The position numbers and the translations under genes were made by a program. From the IMG/VR virus record IMGVR_UViG_3300029258_003118, positions 1 to 22,793 of that record: 22,793 nucleotides of DNA. One strand, given 5' to 3'. Below are positions 1 to 7,031 of this stretch, piece after piece. Source of the DNA: a virus. Position 1 is the first letter of the stretch, and every line of letters begins with the position of its first letter. Under the pieces are notes generated by a model. It searched no databases, was not told where the DNA came from, and was given only the letters and a program-made list of their open reading frames with translations.

Positions 1-9
1 ATGGTAGAA
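1..9. repeat. 9-bp terminal direct repeat, left copy
   Basis: The first nine bases (ATGGTAGAA) are identical to the last nine (22785-22793). A suffix-prefix match this long has a chance of roughly 4 to the power -9 for a random fragment. Together with the gene that reads in frame across the joint, it suggests the sequence closes into a circle of about 22,784 bp. Nine bases is shorter than the usual assembly k-mer overlap. Confidence 0.75.
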
Positions 10-110
10 ACCGGCTCCGCCTGGCCGCCCCCAATCCTGACCGCCAGCATGGCCGCGACCGAAACGGTCGCCAGCGCCAACAAAAAATAATTAGGTGGTT
101 TTGCGCTCAT
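1..110 (-). CDS. Small membrane or exported protein, 5' part of a gene spanning the circular joint
   Basis: The ATG at 110 is preceded by a good ribosome-binding site (AGAGGGG). The first 37 codons give a short polar start, a hydrophobic segment at about residues 9-25, and a Gly/Gln/Ala stretch that could be a signal-peptide end. The frame is open at base 1. If the 9-bp repeat is collapsed, it continues at 22793 and ends at the TGA at 22694-22696, for 66 residues in total. The second half is strongly acidic (EDDD, LQDDRDFE). It overlaps the end of the zinc-ribbon gene by 20 bp and is overlapped ATGA-style by the 118-residue gene downstream. Family not recognised; a single-pass inner-membrane protein or a small secreted protein both fit. 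Confidence 0.7.
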   Translation of the reverse strand, partial: MSAKPPNYFLLALATVSVAAMLAVRIGGGQAEPVST

Positions 111-321
111 ATCCCCTCTTTTTCCCGCATCCGGCCTTTACGCAAATAAGCATTGTGGCCCATCCGCGCCGGCTGAGATGGGCGCAGGCCGGGACTGCGA
201 TCATCCCAGATCCGCAAACCGGGCACGTCTTCCGCCTGACCAGGGCGCCCTTCAATTCCCGGGCCCCCGTCTTCGGGTTGGTGACGTATCGCTTGGCCGG
301 GTTCTGCTTTCCGCAGGCCAT
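91..321 (-). CDS. Small zinc-ribbon protein (76 aa)
   Basis: The start is the ATG at 321, which overlaps the upstream stop as TGATG and has GGGGAGGG just before it; an in-frame start further upstream (387) would overlap the upstream gene heavily. The protein has a basic N-terminal third (KQNPAKRYVTNPKTG), then a CPVCG knuckle at about residues 32-36, a second Cys-containing segment near PACAHLSRRG, and a LICVKAGCG pair. This gives four or more cysteines in a zinc-ribbon-like spacing. Such small ribbons in phages usually bind nucleic acid or a protein partner. No specific family is recognised. Its place after the HTH gene suggests a regulatory or accessory role, which is inference only. Confidence 0.75.
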   Translation of the reverse strand: MACGKQNPAKRYVTNPKTGARELKGALVRRKTCPVCGSGMIAVPACAHLSRRGWATMLICVKAGCGKKRGYERKTT

Positions 322-863
322 CAGCCCTCCCCCCGGGGGACCCTGGGCCGAACCGGCCGGCTCTGCCTGATCGCCTTCGGGTCCCAATCGGCCGGCATGG
401 AAAACGGATTGAATTTATGTTTAAGCATATACTCGATCAGGGCGTCCTCGAGGACCTCCGACGGGATCCGATTATATGCGCCGGCCAGATAAACCAGGCC
501 TTTTTTTACGGATGAATAAACCGGGACGTCGATGGGGACCCGGATCGGCCCCGCCTCCGTTTTCGCCGGCGCCGTTATTTTGTAAAGGCGGATATATCCC
601 TTGACCGTTTCGATCCGAGTACAGGTTTTTTCCGCGATTTGTTCCGCTGTGACCCCCGCCCGGATTTGCCGGGAAAGCCAGCCGGGGTCCCTGTATGTCC
701 CCTTGGCCTTTTTCTGCCGATCGAATTTTATCCCGACCCTATTGGCGACCTGGTAAACGTAAGCCTGGGAAACGCCCACCTGATCGGCGATCCAGGCGGC
801 CGACTTCCCGTCCTGCGCCGCTTGGATTATTTTGATTTTCGTTTTCGCTCCGATCCGCTTCAT
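321..863 (-). CDS. Helix-turn-helix DNA-binding protein (180 aa)
   Basis: The ATG at 863 overlaps the stop of the 47-residue gene as ATGA. Residues about 7-40 form a resolvase/homeodomain-like helix-turn-helix (KIKIIQAAQDGKSAAWIADQVGVSQ, the turn being QVGVSQ). A second HTH-like segment follows at about residues 65-92 (GVTAEQIAEKTCTRIETVKGYI). The C-terminal half (VPIDVPVYSSVKKGLVYLAGAYNRIPSEVLEDALIEYML) looks like a short helical domain, possibly for oligomerisation. The protein probably binds DNA as a regulator. A small-terminase role is possible because two HTHs and an oligomerisation tail are typical there, but the gene lies downstream of the packaging genes and a better TerS candidate exists at 12084-13274. 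Confidence 0.75.
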   Translation of the reverse strand: MKRIGAKTKIKIIQAAQDGKSAAWIADQVGVSQAYVYQVANRVGIKFDRQKKAKGTYRDPGWLSRQIRAGVTAEQIAEKTCTRIETVKGYIRLYKITAPAKTEAGPIRVPIDVPVYSSVKKGLVYLAGAYNRIPSEVLEDALIEYMLKHKFNPFSMPADWDPKAIRQSRPVRPRVPRGEG

Positions 864-1003
864 TTCTTGCGGCCCTTCCGATCGTCTTTTTTTTCTTCCT
901 CGTATGGGTTGCGGCCCGGTGCGACCTCTCGATCGTCGATCAGGCGCCCCTTTCGGATCGCCTCCAGGCGTTCCTTTTCCGTCATGTCGTGAATATTTTT
1001 CAT
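860..1003 (-). CDS. Small charged protein, function unknown (47 aa)
   Basis: This short gene fills the gap between the MuF gene and the HTH gene. Its ATG at 1003 overlaps the MuF stop as TGATG, and its TGA (860-862) overlaps the ATG at 863. The product is highly charged (MTEKERLEAIRKGRLIDDRE, then an EEEKKDDRKGRKK tail), with a short predicted helix and a basic end. There is no cysteine, signal or membrane segment. The tight coupling on both sides is the main reason to accept it. Family not recognised. Confidence 0.65.
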   Translation of the reverse strand: MKNIHDMTEKERLEAIRKGRLIDDREVAPGRNPYEEEKKDDRKGRKK

Positions 1004-2430
1004 CAGTAGCCCCCAAAATCGTCCCTATCTATAAATTCTAATTTAAAATTATGCATCTTGGCCAGCTCTTCGTTTATAAATTGGGTGTGTTCCCTCTGGA
1101 CAAGTACGGCCGCTTCCTGCCTCGGCATGCCAGCTAAAACCAGACGGTCATATTTTGGCTTGAATTTATTAAACGCGATGCCGTCAATGGCCTTGTAATC
1201 CGCCCCTATCGTCTGCCATGCCGGCCAGCCGCCCGCCGGCCTGATCGCCTGCCAGACGCCTTTTTCGGTGATGACCTGCATGGTTTTGACATCCTGGACG
1301 GATCCGAACATATAATCGGGGCCTGAAAACGCCGTCCCGTTGGGGTGATTATGAGAAAATACGCTGGCGCCCTTGATCTTCTTCGATTCCGCGTCTGTGA
1401 AATTTACATGATCGGACGCGCCTTTTTTGTATATCAGGGTTTTCCCCTGGGCGTCCATGGCCCCGGCATACTCAATTTTTCCGCCGCTTTTCTGGGCGTC
1501 CTTCCAGATCCGGTCCGTCATTTTCTGGTTTGGCGTCAGATCCGGGCCATCGTCCCCATAATAGGCCGCCCAGGTACACTCACAATGGGGGTGTGCCGGC
1601 TGCAATCCCTCGATCTCGTCAATGTTGTGAACCGATCCGTTTTGATCCTGGCAATATTCGCAGCAGTCCTCCGACATATCGGCGATCCAGATAACTTTTT
1701 TTATCCCAATCTGCTTGAACCCCTGGCGCTGGCCCTCAATCAAGGAAAACGCCGTTTCCGTCCGGGCGATCATCGCCGCCCGATATCGCAGCAGGCGCCG
1801 GGCCCTGGCATCCATGGCCGCCTTGACCTCGCTGGCCGTGAATCCGTCCGCTGTCATCTGGGCGCCCATGTTTACGACCGCCTGGGCATGTTTGGGCAGC
1901 AGGGGAATTATTGGCTCCAGGGCCCGGATATAGGGCCAGAGTGCGGCGCCGCTCTCGACCCCGCTGACGACGATCCCCCGGATAGTCCCCATTAATTCCT
2001 TTGTGATCGATGTTACCAGCTTTGCTGCATGGCCGGCTGACCAGGCCGTCGCTGATTCATTGATCATGTCGAAATAATCCCGCTTGAACATGCCCTGCTC
2101 GACCGTGGCCTTCCCGCCCTCGCCCAGGACCTCGAGCATGGCCGGCTTAAAAATCCGGGTCGCCGCGGCTTCGAAGTCGTCCCAATCCAGCAGCGCCTTG
2201 ACCGTTTTTGTCGGCGTCGACTTGGCCCGGGCCGTCCGCCCCGCCTCCTTGACTTCGGCGATCGCAAACTTGAAAAATTCTCTTGTCGCCTTCCGCAGGG
2301 TTGGCTCGTTTTTATTTAAAAGCCGATGATATCTCTGCCAGATTTTTCGGCGCCGGGCCTGGCTGACCCTTTTGATAAATTTGTCGGAATCCATCCCAAG
2401 CGTTGCCGCGGTAGGCCCGGCGCCGATCAT
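1003..2430 (-). CDS. MuF-type head morphogenesis protein with C-terminal JAMM-like domain
   Basis: A 475-residue protein starting three bases after the upstream stop. Residues 1-215 are mostly helical. Residues about 219-298 carry the phage Mu gpF signature: IARTETAFS, the IWIADMSEDCCEYC cysteine cluster, and PAHPHCECTW. MuF proteins are minor capsid proteins that associate with the portal and are packaged in the head, and this one sits in the expected portal-to-MuF order. The C-terminal part (about 310-475) has H360-N-H362 followed by S369-G-P-D372, the HxH...SxxD zinc-ligand pattern of JAMM/MPN (RadC-like) metalloproteases. C-terminal effector domains on MuF proteins are known in other phages and prophages. 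I do not see the usual upstream catalytic Glu with certainty (E320 is a candidate), so peptidase activity is inferred. Confidence 0.88.
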   Translation of the reverse strand: MIGAGPTAATLGMDSDKFIKRVSQARRRKIWQRYHRLLNKNEPTLRKATREFFKFAIAEVKEAGRTARAKSTPTKTVKALLDWDDFEAAATRIFKPAMLEVLGEGGKATVEQGMFKRDYFDMINESATAWSAGHAAKLVTSITKELMGTIRGIVVSGVESGAALWPYIRALEPIIPLLPKHAQAVVNMGAQMTADGFTASEVKAAMDARARRLLRYRAAMIARTETAFSLIEGQRQGFKQIGIKKVIWIADMSEDCCEYCQDQNGSVHNIDEIEGLQPAHPHCECTWAAYYGDDGPDLTPNQKMTDRIWKDAQKSGGKIEYAGAMDAQGKTLIYKKGASDHVNFTDAESKKIKGASVFSHNHPNGTAFSGPDYMFGSVQDVKTMQVITEKGVWQAIRPAGGWPAWQTIGADYKAIDGIAFNKFKPKYDRLVLAGMPRQEAAVLVQREHTQFINEELAKMHNFKLEFIDRDDFGGY

Positions 2431-2433
2431 TTT

Positions 2434-2769
2434 TTAGTTCCTTTTTTTTGTTCCCGGCATTAGGGGCATGATCCCCTGCGGTGCCGATATCCGCCCCCCG
2501 CCGCGCATCGCCCGGCGCCGGGCCTGTTCCTCTTTCGCCTCTTTTTCCATCTGCTCCAGTTCGGCCGCCGAAATCTCCCGGGCGTATTTCAGTTGATTGT
2601 TGGCATCCGTCCCGATCAGGACCTGGTGTCCGTGTCTGAAATCCTGGCTTTCGATGAAATTTTCCGGATCCCGCTCCAGGACCTGGTCCTTGAATGTCCG
2701 CCAGGACCCCTTGATGGCATAGGCCGACCTGTTCCCAGCCGGGGTTTCGATTTCAATGAGAATTGGCAT
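2434..2769 (-). CDS. Uncharacterised protein between sulfotransferase and MuF (111 aa)
   Basis: The start at 2769 has GGAGGG four bases upstream, and the stop sits three bases before the MuF start. The N-terminal part (ILIEIETPAGNRSAYAIKG) reads as a small beta-sheet domain. Residues about 70-92 form a charged helix (AAELEQMEKEAKEEQARRRAMR), and the tail is Gly/Pro/Met-rich and basic. In phages a small protein with a coiled segment between portal and MuF can be a head-associated factor or scaffold, but nothing in this sequence is diagnostic. Function unknown. Confidence 0.7.
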   Translation of the reverse strand: MPILIEIETPAGNRSAYAIKGSWRTFKDQVLERDPENFIESQDFRHGHQVLIGTDANNQLKYAREISAAELEQMEKEAKEEQARRRAMRGGGRISAPQGIMPLMPGTKKRN

Positions 2770-2781
2770 TTTCCCTCCGTT

Positions 2782-3495
2782 TTAATATTTTTCCCATCGT
2801 GGAAAATTGCGATGGGTCATTTCCTTTAATCTCCGGACATGCGGCTGATAAATCTCGCGCAGGCGCTTGAATGTCTGGGGTGGGATGGCCGGATATCCGC
2901 GCCCCTTCCGCCGGCGCCGGTGTTCCATGGGGTCCCAAAAATAGGTATCCCATCGGAAGTCCCGGGGGCATTTCTGGGCCAGGTAAAGCCTGTCCTCGAT
3001 CGCCATAATCAGGCCCATGGGGTTTTCAAAAAATTCTTCCGCCCCCCAGATCAAAAATTGATCTCTCGGAAAAACGGCAAACCAGGCCGCCAGATCCTCA
3101 TCATAGAATCCCCGCCGCAGCAGCCGGCTTTCGGCGTTGAATGTGGCCGCCGTTTCCCCGCGCCGGACCGTGAATTCCGACCAGGCCCGCCGGATCGGAT
3201 CCCGCAGCAGGATGATGAAAAGCCGAATCTCGGGAATGTGCTTTTTGATCCTGGCCGGCGCCTGATGGTATCCGAAATAAAACGGGGAAACCTCAAATCT
3301 CAATTTCCCCGGCTGCGGATCTGGGAACAGTCCGCGATAATGTGAAAGGCTCGTATTTTTGAATGTATCATCACAGAAAAAATTGATTTCCTTGTGATGT
3401 GGTGCCTGCAGGGCTGGGTGTGCCTCGAGCATTCTGTAAAGCGTGGAAGTCCCAGACCGCATCACGCCGATGGTCATAAAATCAGGCGTCCCCAT
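2782..3495 (-). CDS. PAPS-dependent sulfotransferase (237 aa)
   Basis: The product resembles bacterial Sulfotransfer_1/heparan-sulfate-type sulfotransferases, which move a sulfonate group from PAPS to a hydroxyl or amine, usually on carbohydrate. The 5'-phosphosulfate loop is at about residues 9-18 (IGVMRSGTST). KEINFF at about 36-41 matches the KExHFF segment that holds the catalytic Glu in this group. The 3'-phosphate-binding segment is LLRDPIRRAWSEF at about 88-100. The length fits a compact single-domain enzyme. I chose the ATG at 3495 because AAAGGGGG lies just before it; an in-frame ATG at 3510 has a poor site. The gene sits between a two-TM protein and the MuF block, in the packaging operon. 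The substrate is unknown: virion protein, surface glycan and a small molecule are all possible. Confidence 0.88.
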   Translation of the reverse strand: MGTPDFMTIGVMRSGTSTLYRMLEAHPALQAPHHKEINFFCDDTFKNTSLSHYRGLFPDPQPGKLRFEVSPFYFGYHQAPARIKKHIPEIRLFIILLRDPIRRAWSEFTVRRGETAATFNAESRLLRRGFYDEDLAAWFAVFPRDQFLIWGAEEFFENPMGLIMAIEDRLYLAQKCPRDFRWDTYFWDPMEHRRRRKGRGYPAIPPQTFKRLREIYQPHVRRLKEMTHRNFPRWEKY

Positions 3496-3721
3496 GGGGC
3501 CCCCTTTCATTTTTCTTTTCTTCGCCGTCCTTCATCGCGGGGGTAGAGTGCGGCTTCCGGGCCGGCAGCGGCCAGGTCGCCAGGCGGAACAGGACCAGGC
3601 CGACGGCCAGCAGGACCGCCAGCTCCGTTTTGGTCCCGATTTTCCCAGTCGTGAATGCAACTAAAAACCCAACGGACCATATAACGGACGCCTCCCGCAT
3701 CAACCCCCGCCTGATTTTCAT
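3482..3721 (-). CDS. Two-TM small membrane protein (79 aa)
   Basis: The ATG at 3721 overlaps the portal stop as ATGA. Two hydrophobic segments are visible, at about residues 12-27 (VIWSVGFLVAFTTG) and 33-52 (TELAVLLAVGLVLFRLATWPL), followed by a charged C-terminal tail (KDGEEKKNERG). This is the topology of a class II holin or a small phage membrane protein. The location directly after the portal gene is unusual for a holin. It overlaps the sulfotransferase start by 14 bp. Its tail is encoded in part by one copy of an 18-bp repeat (3534-3551) shared with the gene just upstream of the terminase. Confidence 0.65.
   Translation of the reverse strand: MKIRRGLMREASVIWSVGFLVAFTTGKIGTKTELAVLLAVGLVLFRLATWPLPARKPHSTPAMKDGEEKKNERGPHGDA
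3534..3551. repeat. 18-bp direct repeat, copy 1 (downstream of portal)
   Basis: Bases 3534-3551 (ATCGCGGGGGTAGAGTGC) occur again, exactly and in the same orientation, at 6883-6900. The two copies lie outside the terminase-portal pair, one on each side, in two unrelated small genes. In both genes the minus strand is read in the same frame and gives His-Ser-Thr-Pro-Ala. Confidence 0.8.
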
Positions 3722-5328
3722 TCTTTCGTGCGCCCCTTTCCGACCGCGACCTTTTCGCGCCGGCCGGGGCCGGGGTCGCCCAGGGCCTTCGACTCTATTT
3801 TCCGGACCCGGTCGGCCATCGATCGAATCAGGGCCCGGGATTCCTTGTTTATGGTCGCGACCTCGGCATCCCGTTTTTGGATCCGGCCGTGAATGGCTGC
3901 GATTTCCGCCTCGATGTCCCGCTTTTCCGTTGGCAAGGCCTCGCCGGCCTCAACGTACTGGTTCGAGACATAATAGGTTTTCATGTGGGGCTCGCCGGTG
4001 GGCACGTCCCCCAGGGCCTGGGCGATGTATTCCGCGTTTATGACCCCCATCGCAAAAAGTTTGGACCATCGCTCGACGGCCGCATCCAGGTTCCTTAAAT
4101 CCATCGGCTGGAATTTCATCACAGCGTCATCGAACCCCATCCCGTCCCTGATCAGGGTAGCCGTCAACATGGCCGCCAGGTCCCGTTTCAACGGGGCGAT
4201 CATGGCGCTGTTGTAAATTTTGGTTGACTCCGGCGCCGTCGACCCGCCCAGAGCCCCGACTTCCGCGATCCCGATCCTATAGGGGGGCATTTTGTAGGCC
4301 GCCAGGATCTCATCCCTGTGATCCTTTCGAATCAGCCGGAATGATCCCTCTTTGATTTCGGTTGAAAGCGGGACCATTTCAACTTTCCCCTCGTCGGGGA
4401 CCTCCAGGACCATGGTCCGGTGGGCGTTTTCGGTCCCCCGGATTTCCTCGGACATGAATTTTAAAATGGCATCCGCTGTCCCTTCCTCCCATCGGCCCTC
4501 GATGGTGATCAGGCAAGCTGGGACCCCGTAGTTTTCGAAAAACGAAAGATTGTAATCCCGGACGCCGATCATTCCCATCACCGCGCCGACCCCCGGCAAA
4601 ATCGGCGGCTCGCCGTAAAGGTCGGAAAGCCGGGAATACCGCCGGGTAAATATGACCTCATTGGCCCGCCGGTCGGCTGGGATTTCGCCGCCCTCTTTTC
4701 CGGTTTTGCAATCAATGTCATATGTGGCGCCGAATGGCTTAAACCAGGCCTTCGCCTGGCCGCGTACTTGACAATATTTCGTCTCGCTGTCATGAAAATA
4801 CAGAGTGTGGGCTGGAATGTGGAAAATCGCCACCGGCGGCCCGCTTGGGTTGTCGCCCTCCCTGGCGACCTCGATCCCCGCCCATCCGATCGACATCAGA
4901 TCATCAATCGCCCGCTCTAAAATCGCCGCTGGGGTTTCGTTTTGGGCATTGACCCCCGTAAAAAAAGCCTCCAGGTCGGCTTTGATCTTATCCGGTAATT
5001 TCTTTTTCGGGTCTTTGCTTTCGAAGACAAACCCAGACCCGGCGACGTCCTGGGCGACCGTCCTGGTGCAATTGGCGAAATAACTACAGTTCGCCTGCAG
5101 CTCCAATAATTCCTTGACGGAAAACGGAAACGGGACCAGGCTGTCGGCCCTTAAAAATCTTTTTGACGGCTCGACCTGGCGGCTTCCCTTTTCCCCCTTC
5201 GCCGCCGTCTTCAAAACGGACGTCGGGAAAATCCCCCGGCTGGTTTTTAAAAATGTTACCGCCCGGCCTGTCCGGCCGGCATCGGCGACGGTTTTTTTAA
5301 TAGACCGCTCGTCCCCTTTGGGTGCCAT
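3718..5328 (-). CDS. Phage portal protein (536 aa)
   Basis: The portal forms the dodecameric ring at the capsid vertex through which DNA is packaged and to which the terminase docks. Here it follows terL directly with a 32-bp overlap. The central region has features of the DUF935/Mu-like and SPP1-like portal superfamily: a long anchor rich in Phe and Asn (FFENYGVPACLITIEGRWEE), a helical stem, and the late motif GGSTAPESTKIYNSAMIAPLKRDL. The C-terminal 70 residues form a coiled coil (EKRDIEAEIAAIHGRIQKRDAEV). Start chosen at 5328, where GGGAGG precedes the ATG; the frame is open further upstream but only as an out-of-frame copy of the terminase end. The first 60 residues are basic and probably disordered. 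Confidence in portal is high from order and motifs, but the exact subfamily is uncertain. Confidence 0.88.
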   Translation of the reverse strand: MAPKGDERSIKKTVADAGRTGRAVTFLKTSRGIFPTSVLKTAAKGEKGSRQVEPSKRFLRADSLVPFPFSVKELLELQANCSYFANCTRTVAQDVAGSGFVFESKDPKKKLPDKIKADLEAFFTGVNAQNETPAAILERAIDDLMSIGWAGIEVAREGDNPSGPPVAIFHIPAHTLYFHDSETKYCQVRGQAKAWFKPFGATYDIDCKTGKEGGEIPADRRANEVIFTRRYSRLSDLYGEPPILPGVGAVMGMIGVRDYNLSFFENYGVPACLITIEGRWEEGTADAILKFMSEEIRGTENAHRTMVLEVPDEGKVEMVPLSTEIKEGSFRLIRKDHRDEILAAYKMPPYRIGIAEVGALGGSTAPESTKIYNSAMIAPLKRDLAAMLTATLIRDGMGFDDAVMKFQPMDLRNLDAAVERWSKLFAMGVINAEYIAQALGDVPTGEPHMKTYYVSNQYVEAGEALPTEKRDIEAEIAAIHGRIQKRDAEVATINKESRALIRSMADRVRKIESKALGDPGPGRREKVAVGKGRTKE

Positions 5329-6715
5329 GCTTCCTCCCCTTTGCCTCTTTCTCTTTTTTGTCGCCGGCTTCCTCTTGTTCGCTGGGCGGCTGCCGCAGCT
5401 GGGAAATCGAAACCGGCCTGGCGCTGCGGTCCTCCCGCAGCCGGTCCTCGATCTGTTTTTTCGCCGGCTGGGAAATCGCCCGGCCCTTCTGGGCATATGG
5501 CGCCAGGTGCTTGATCCATATATACGTTATAGCATAACGGGACCCGTCCATAAAATGATCTTTAAATTTTACGGGCTTTCCCGTTGATCGACCCTGGGCG
5601 TCGACGGCCGCCTTGTATCCCCGCCTTTCTTTCTCGATGTTGGTCGAGCCCTCAACGATCCGGATGTCCAGGCTCTGCAGCAGCTTGATCCCGTACTCCA
5701 CAGATCCGGGCGGCTTTAGGGCTGGGACCGCATTATGGCCCATCCCCTGGATGTCGGCGATCGATTTCGGGTCCTCCGAATCCCAGACCTCCAGGCGCTC
5801 TGGATCGTATCCCGGGATCTCCCGCAGCTGTTCGTCAATGGCTTTGTTGCCCAGCCCAGGCTTGTATAACAGTTCCTCGAGCCAGAAAACCAAGCCCTTC
5901 CTGTAAACTCTGACGACCGCGGTTTCGTTTACGGAAAACCCCCAATCCCCGCCCTTGACGATTTCATCATACCAGTCTGGGTCAAGGCTGGGCAGGGGTT
6001 CGGTCGGCCAGGTGTAAAACAGCCCCTTGATCGCGCCCCATTGGCCCAGGGCATAGATTTTCCTGGTCGTCGGATCTTTCAGGGCGTCCAAAACAGCCCG
6101 GTATGATTCCCGGATCTCTTTTATCGGGTTGTCCAGAAACGTCGAATGATGTAAATACGAATCCGGATATACGCCCGGTCCGCTGTAATCCGCCGGCATA
6201 GAATCCTGGAAAAACAAATCCCGGATCCAGGCGCCGGCCGCCTCGTCCGGATTAAACGACATTAGGATCTGCCGATATCCGGGGACGACGTCCCGCAGTC
6301 GAAGGTCAATCTGGGTAAAATCATCCTCCGTCAACTCCGTCGCCTCTTCGATCCAGACGGACGTGATCCGCTTGATTGATTTTAGTTTCAGCCGATCGTC
6401 CAGGCCCCAAAATATTAAAGTGCTGGGCTTTACGCCTGGCGGGGATATCTTTATGGTCAAGTCGGTTTTGTTCTGCTTGTATGGGATCCCGTTCTCTTCG
6501 AAAAATTCAATGAATGCCTGCCAGCAGGACTGCTTTAATGAATTCCGGACCTTCCGGATGATTAAATATCGATGATCCCCTTCGTCCGCGCAGCGTAAAA
6601 AAACCTTCCGCAGGCAAAACTCCGATTTCCCGGATCCGGCGCCGCCGTAAAGTAGCAGGTATCGGCTGGCCCGGTTCAATAGCGGGATGAATCGCCGGGA
6701 AAGTTTGATTTTCAC
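5297..6715 (-). CDS. terL: Terminase large subunit, packaging ATPase/nuclease (472 aa)
   Basis: TerL is the motor that threads DNA through the portal and cuts concatemers. The N-terminal ATPase has Walker A GGAGSGKS at residues 24-31, Walker B TSVWIEEATE at about 118-127 (with the E-E pair), and the SFNP coupling motif at 153-156. The C-terminal RNase-H-like nuclease starts near GGDWGF at 255-260, with Asp257 as a likely metal ligand; WDSEDP (about 313) and HFMDGSRYA (about 390) are candidates for the others. This arrangement matches the PBSX XtmB / Terminase_3 type. The start is GTG at 6715, just after the upstream stop. The last 60 residues are charged and low-complexity (EQEEAGDKKEKEAKG) and overlap the portal start. 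Confidence 0.95.
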   Translation of the reverse strand: MKIKLSRRFIPLLNRASRYLLLYGGAGSGKSEFCLRKVFLRCADEGDHRYLIIRKVRNSLKQSCWQAFIEFFEENGIPYKQNKTDLTIKISPPGVKPSTLIFWGLDDRLKLKSIKRITSVWIEEATELTEDDFTQIDLRLRDVVPGYRQILMSFNPDEAAGAWIRDLFFQDSMPADYSGPGVYPDSYLHHSTFLDNPIKEIRESYRAVLDALKDPTTRKIYALGQWGAIKGLFYTWPTEPLPSLDPDWYDEIVKGGDWGFSVNETAVVRVYRKGLVFWLEELLYKPGLGNKAIDEQLREIPGYDPERLEVWDSEDPKSIADIQGMGHNAVPALKPPGSVEYGIKLLQSLDIRIVEGSTNIEKERRGYKAAVDAQGRSTGKPVKFKDHFMDGSRYAITYIWIKHLAPYAQKGRAISQPAKKQIEDRLREDRSARPVSISQLRQPPSEQEEAGDKKEKEAKGRKHGTQRGRAVY

Positions 6716-6716
6716 G

Positions 6717-7028
6717 TCATCCGATCTCTTTTAAAATCTTCCTGAAAAGCGGATCCGCCCGAATCCCCCGGATCCGGAAATCCAGCAACTCATCCCGGAC
6801 TATTTCCCGGACCCGGGATTCGGTCATGGGGCTGATGGAATCAATCATGGCCTTGATAATCTCCGGCTCGATGTTGGCCGGGATCGCGGGGGTAGAGTGC
6901 AGGCCCCCGCCCGGCAAATCAAACCAATCCCCGCCCCGTCGAACAGCCCGGCTCAACGTCAGCAGCCGGGCGACGTCGTCCTGCAAATATCCCAATGGAC
7001 TGGGATGGCGATCGACTTTATTCCCCAT
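6717..7028 (-). CDS. Small protein directly upstream of terL (103 aa)
   Basis: The gene starts at ATG 7028 and ends one base before the terL GTG. The product has a Gly-rich middle (GGDWFDLPGGGLHSTPAIPAN) and a helical C-terminal half (EPEIIKAMIDSISPMTESRVREIVRDELLDF). No HTH is obvious. Position alone would suggest a small terminase subunit, but a protein with clear small-terminase features lies at 12084-13274. It may be a terminase accessory protein. Part of the coding sequence is one copy of the 18-bp repeat also found after the portal gene. Confidence 0.7.
   Translation of the reverse strand: MGNKVDRHPSPLGYLQDDVARLLTLSRAVRRGGDWFDLPGGGLHSTPAIPANIEPEIIKAMIDSISPMTESRVREIVRDELLDFRIRGIRADPLFRKILKEIG
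6883..6900. repeat. 18-bp direct repeat, copy 2 (upstream of terL)
   Basis: Exact match to 3534-3551 in the same orientation. By my estimate an exact 18-mer repeat in about 23 kb is expected well under once by chance. Both copies sit within small genes that flank terL and portal and are read in the same frame. Confidence 0.8.
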
Positions 7029-7031
7029 TGA

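Noticed and set aside
1345-1995. 216-codon open frame on the plus strand
   Set aside because: Antisense shadow of the MuF gene, no motif.
5329-5496. Longer portal start with an Arg-rich extension
   Set aside because: The extension is an out-of-frame reading of the terminase end; a strong ribosome-binding site supports the ATG at 5328.
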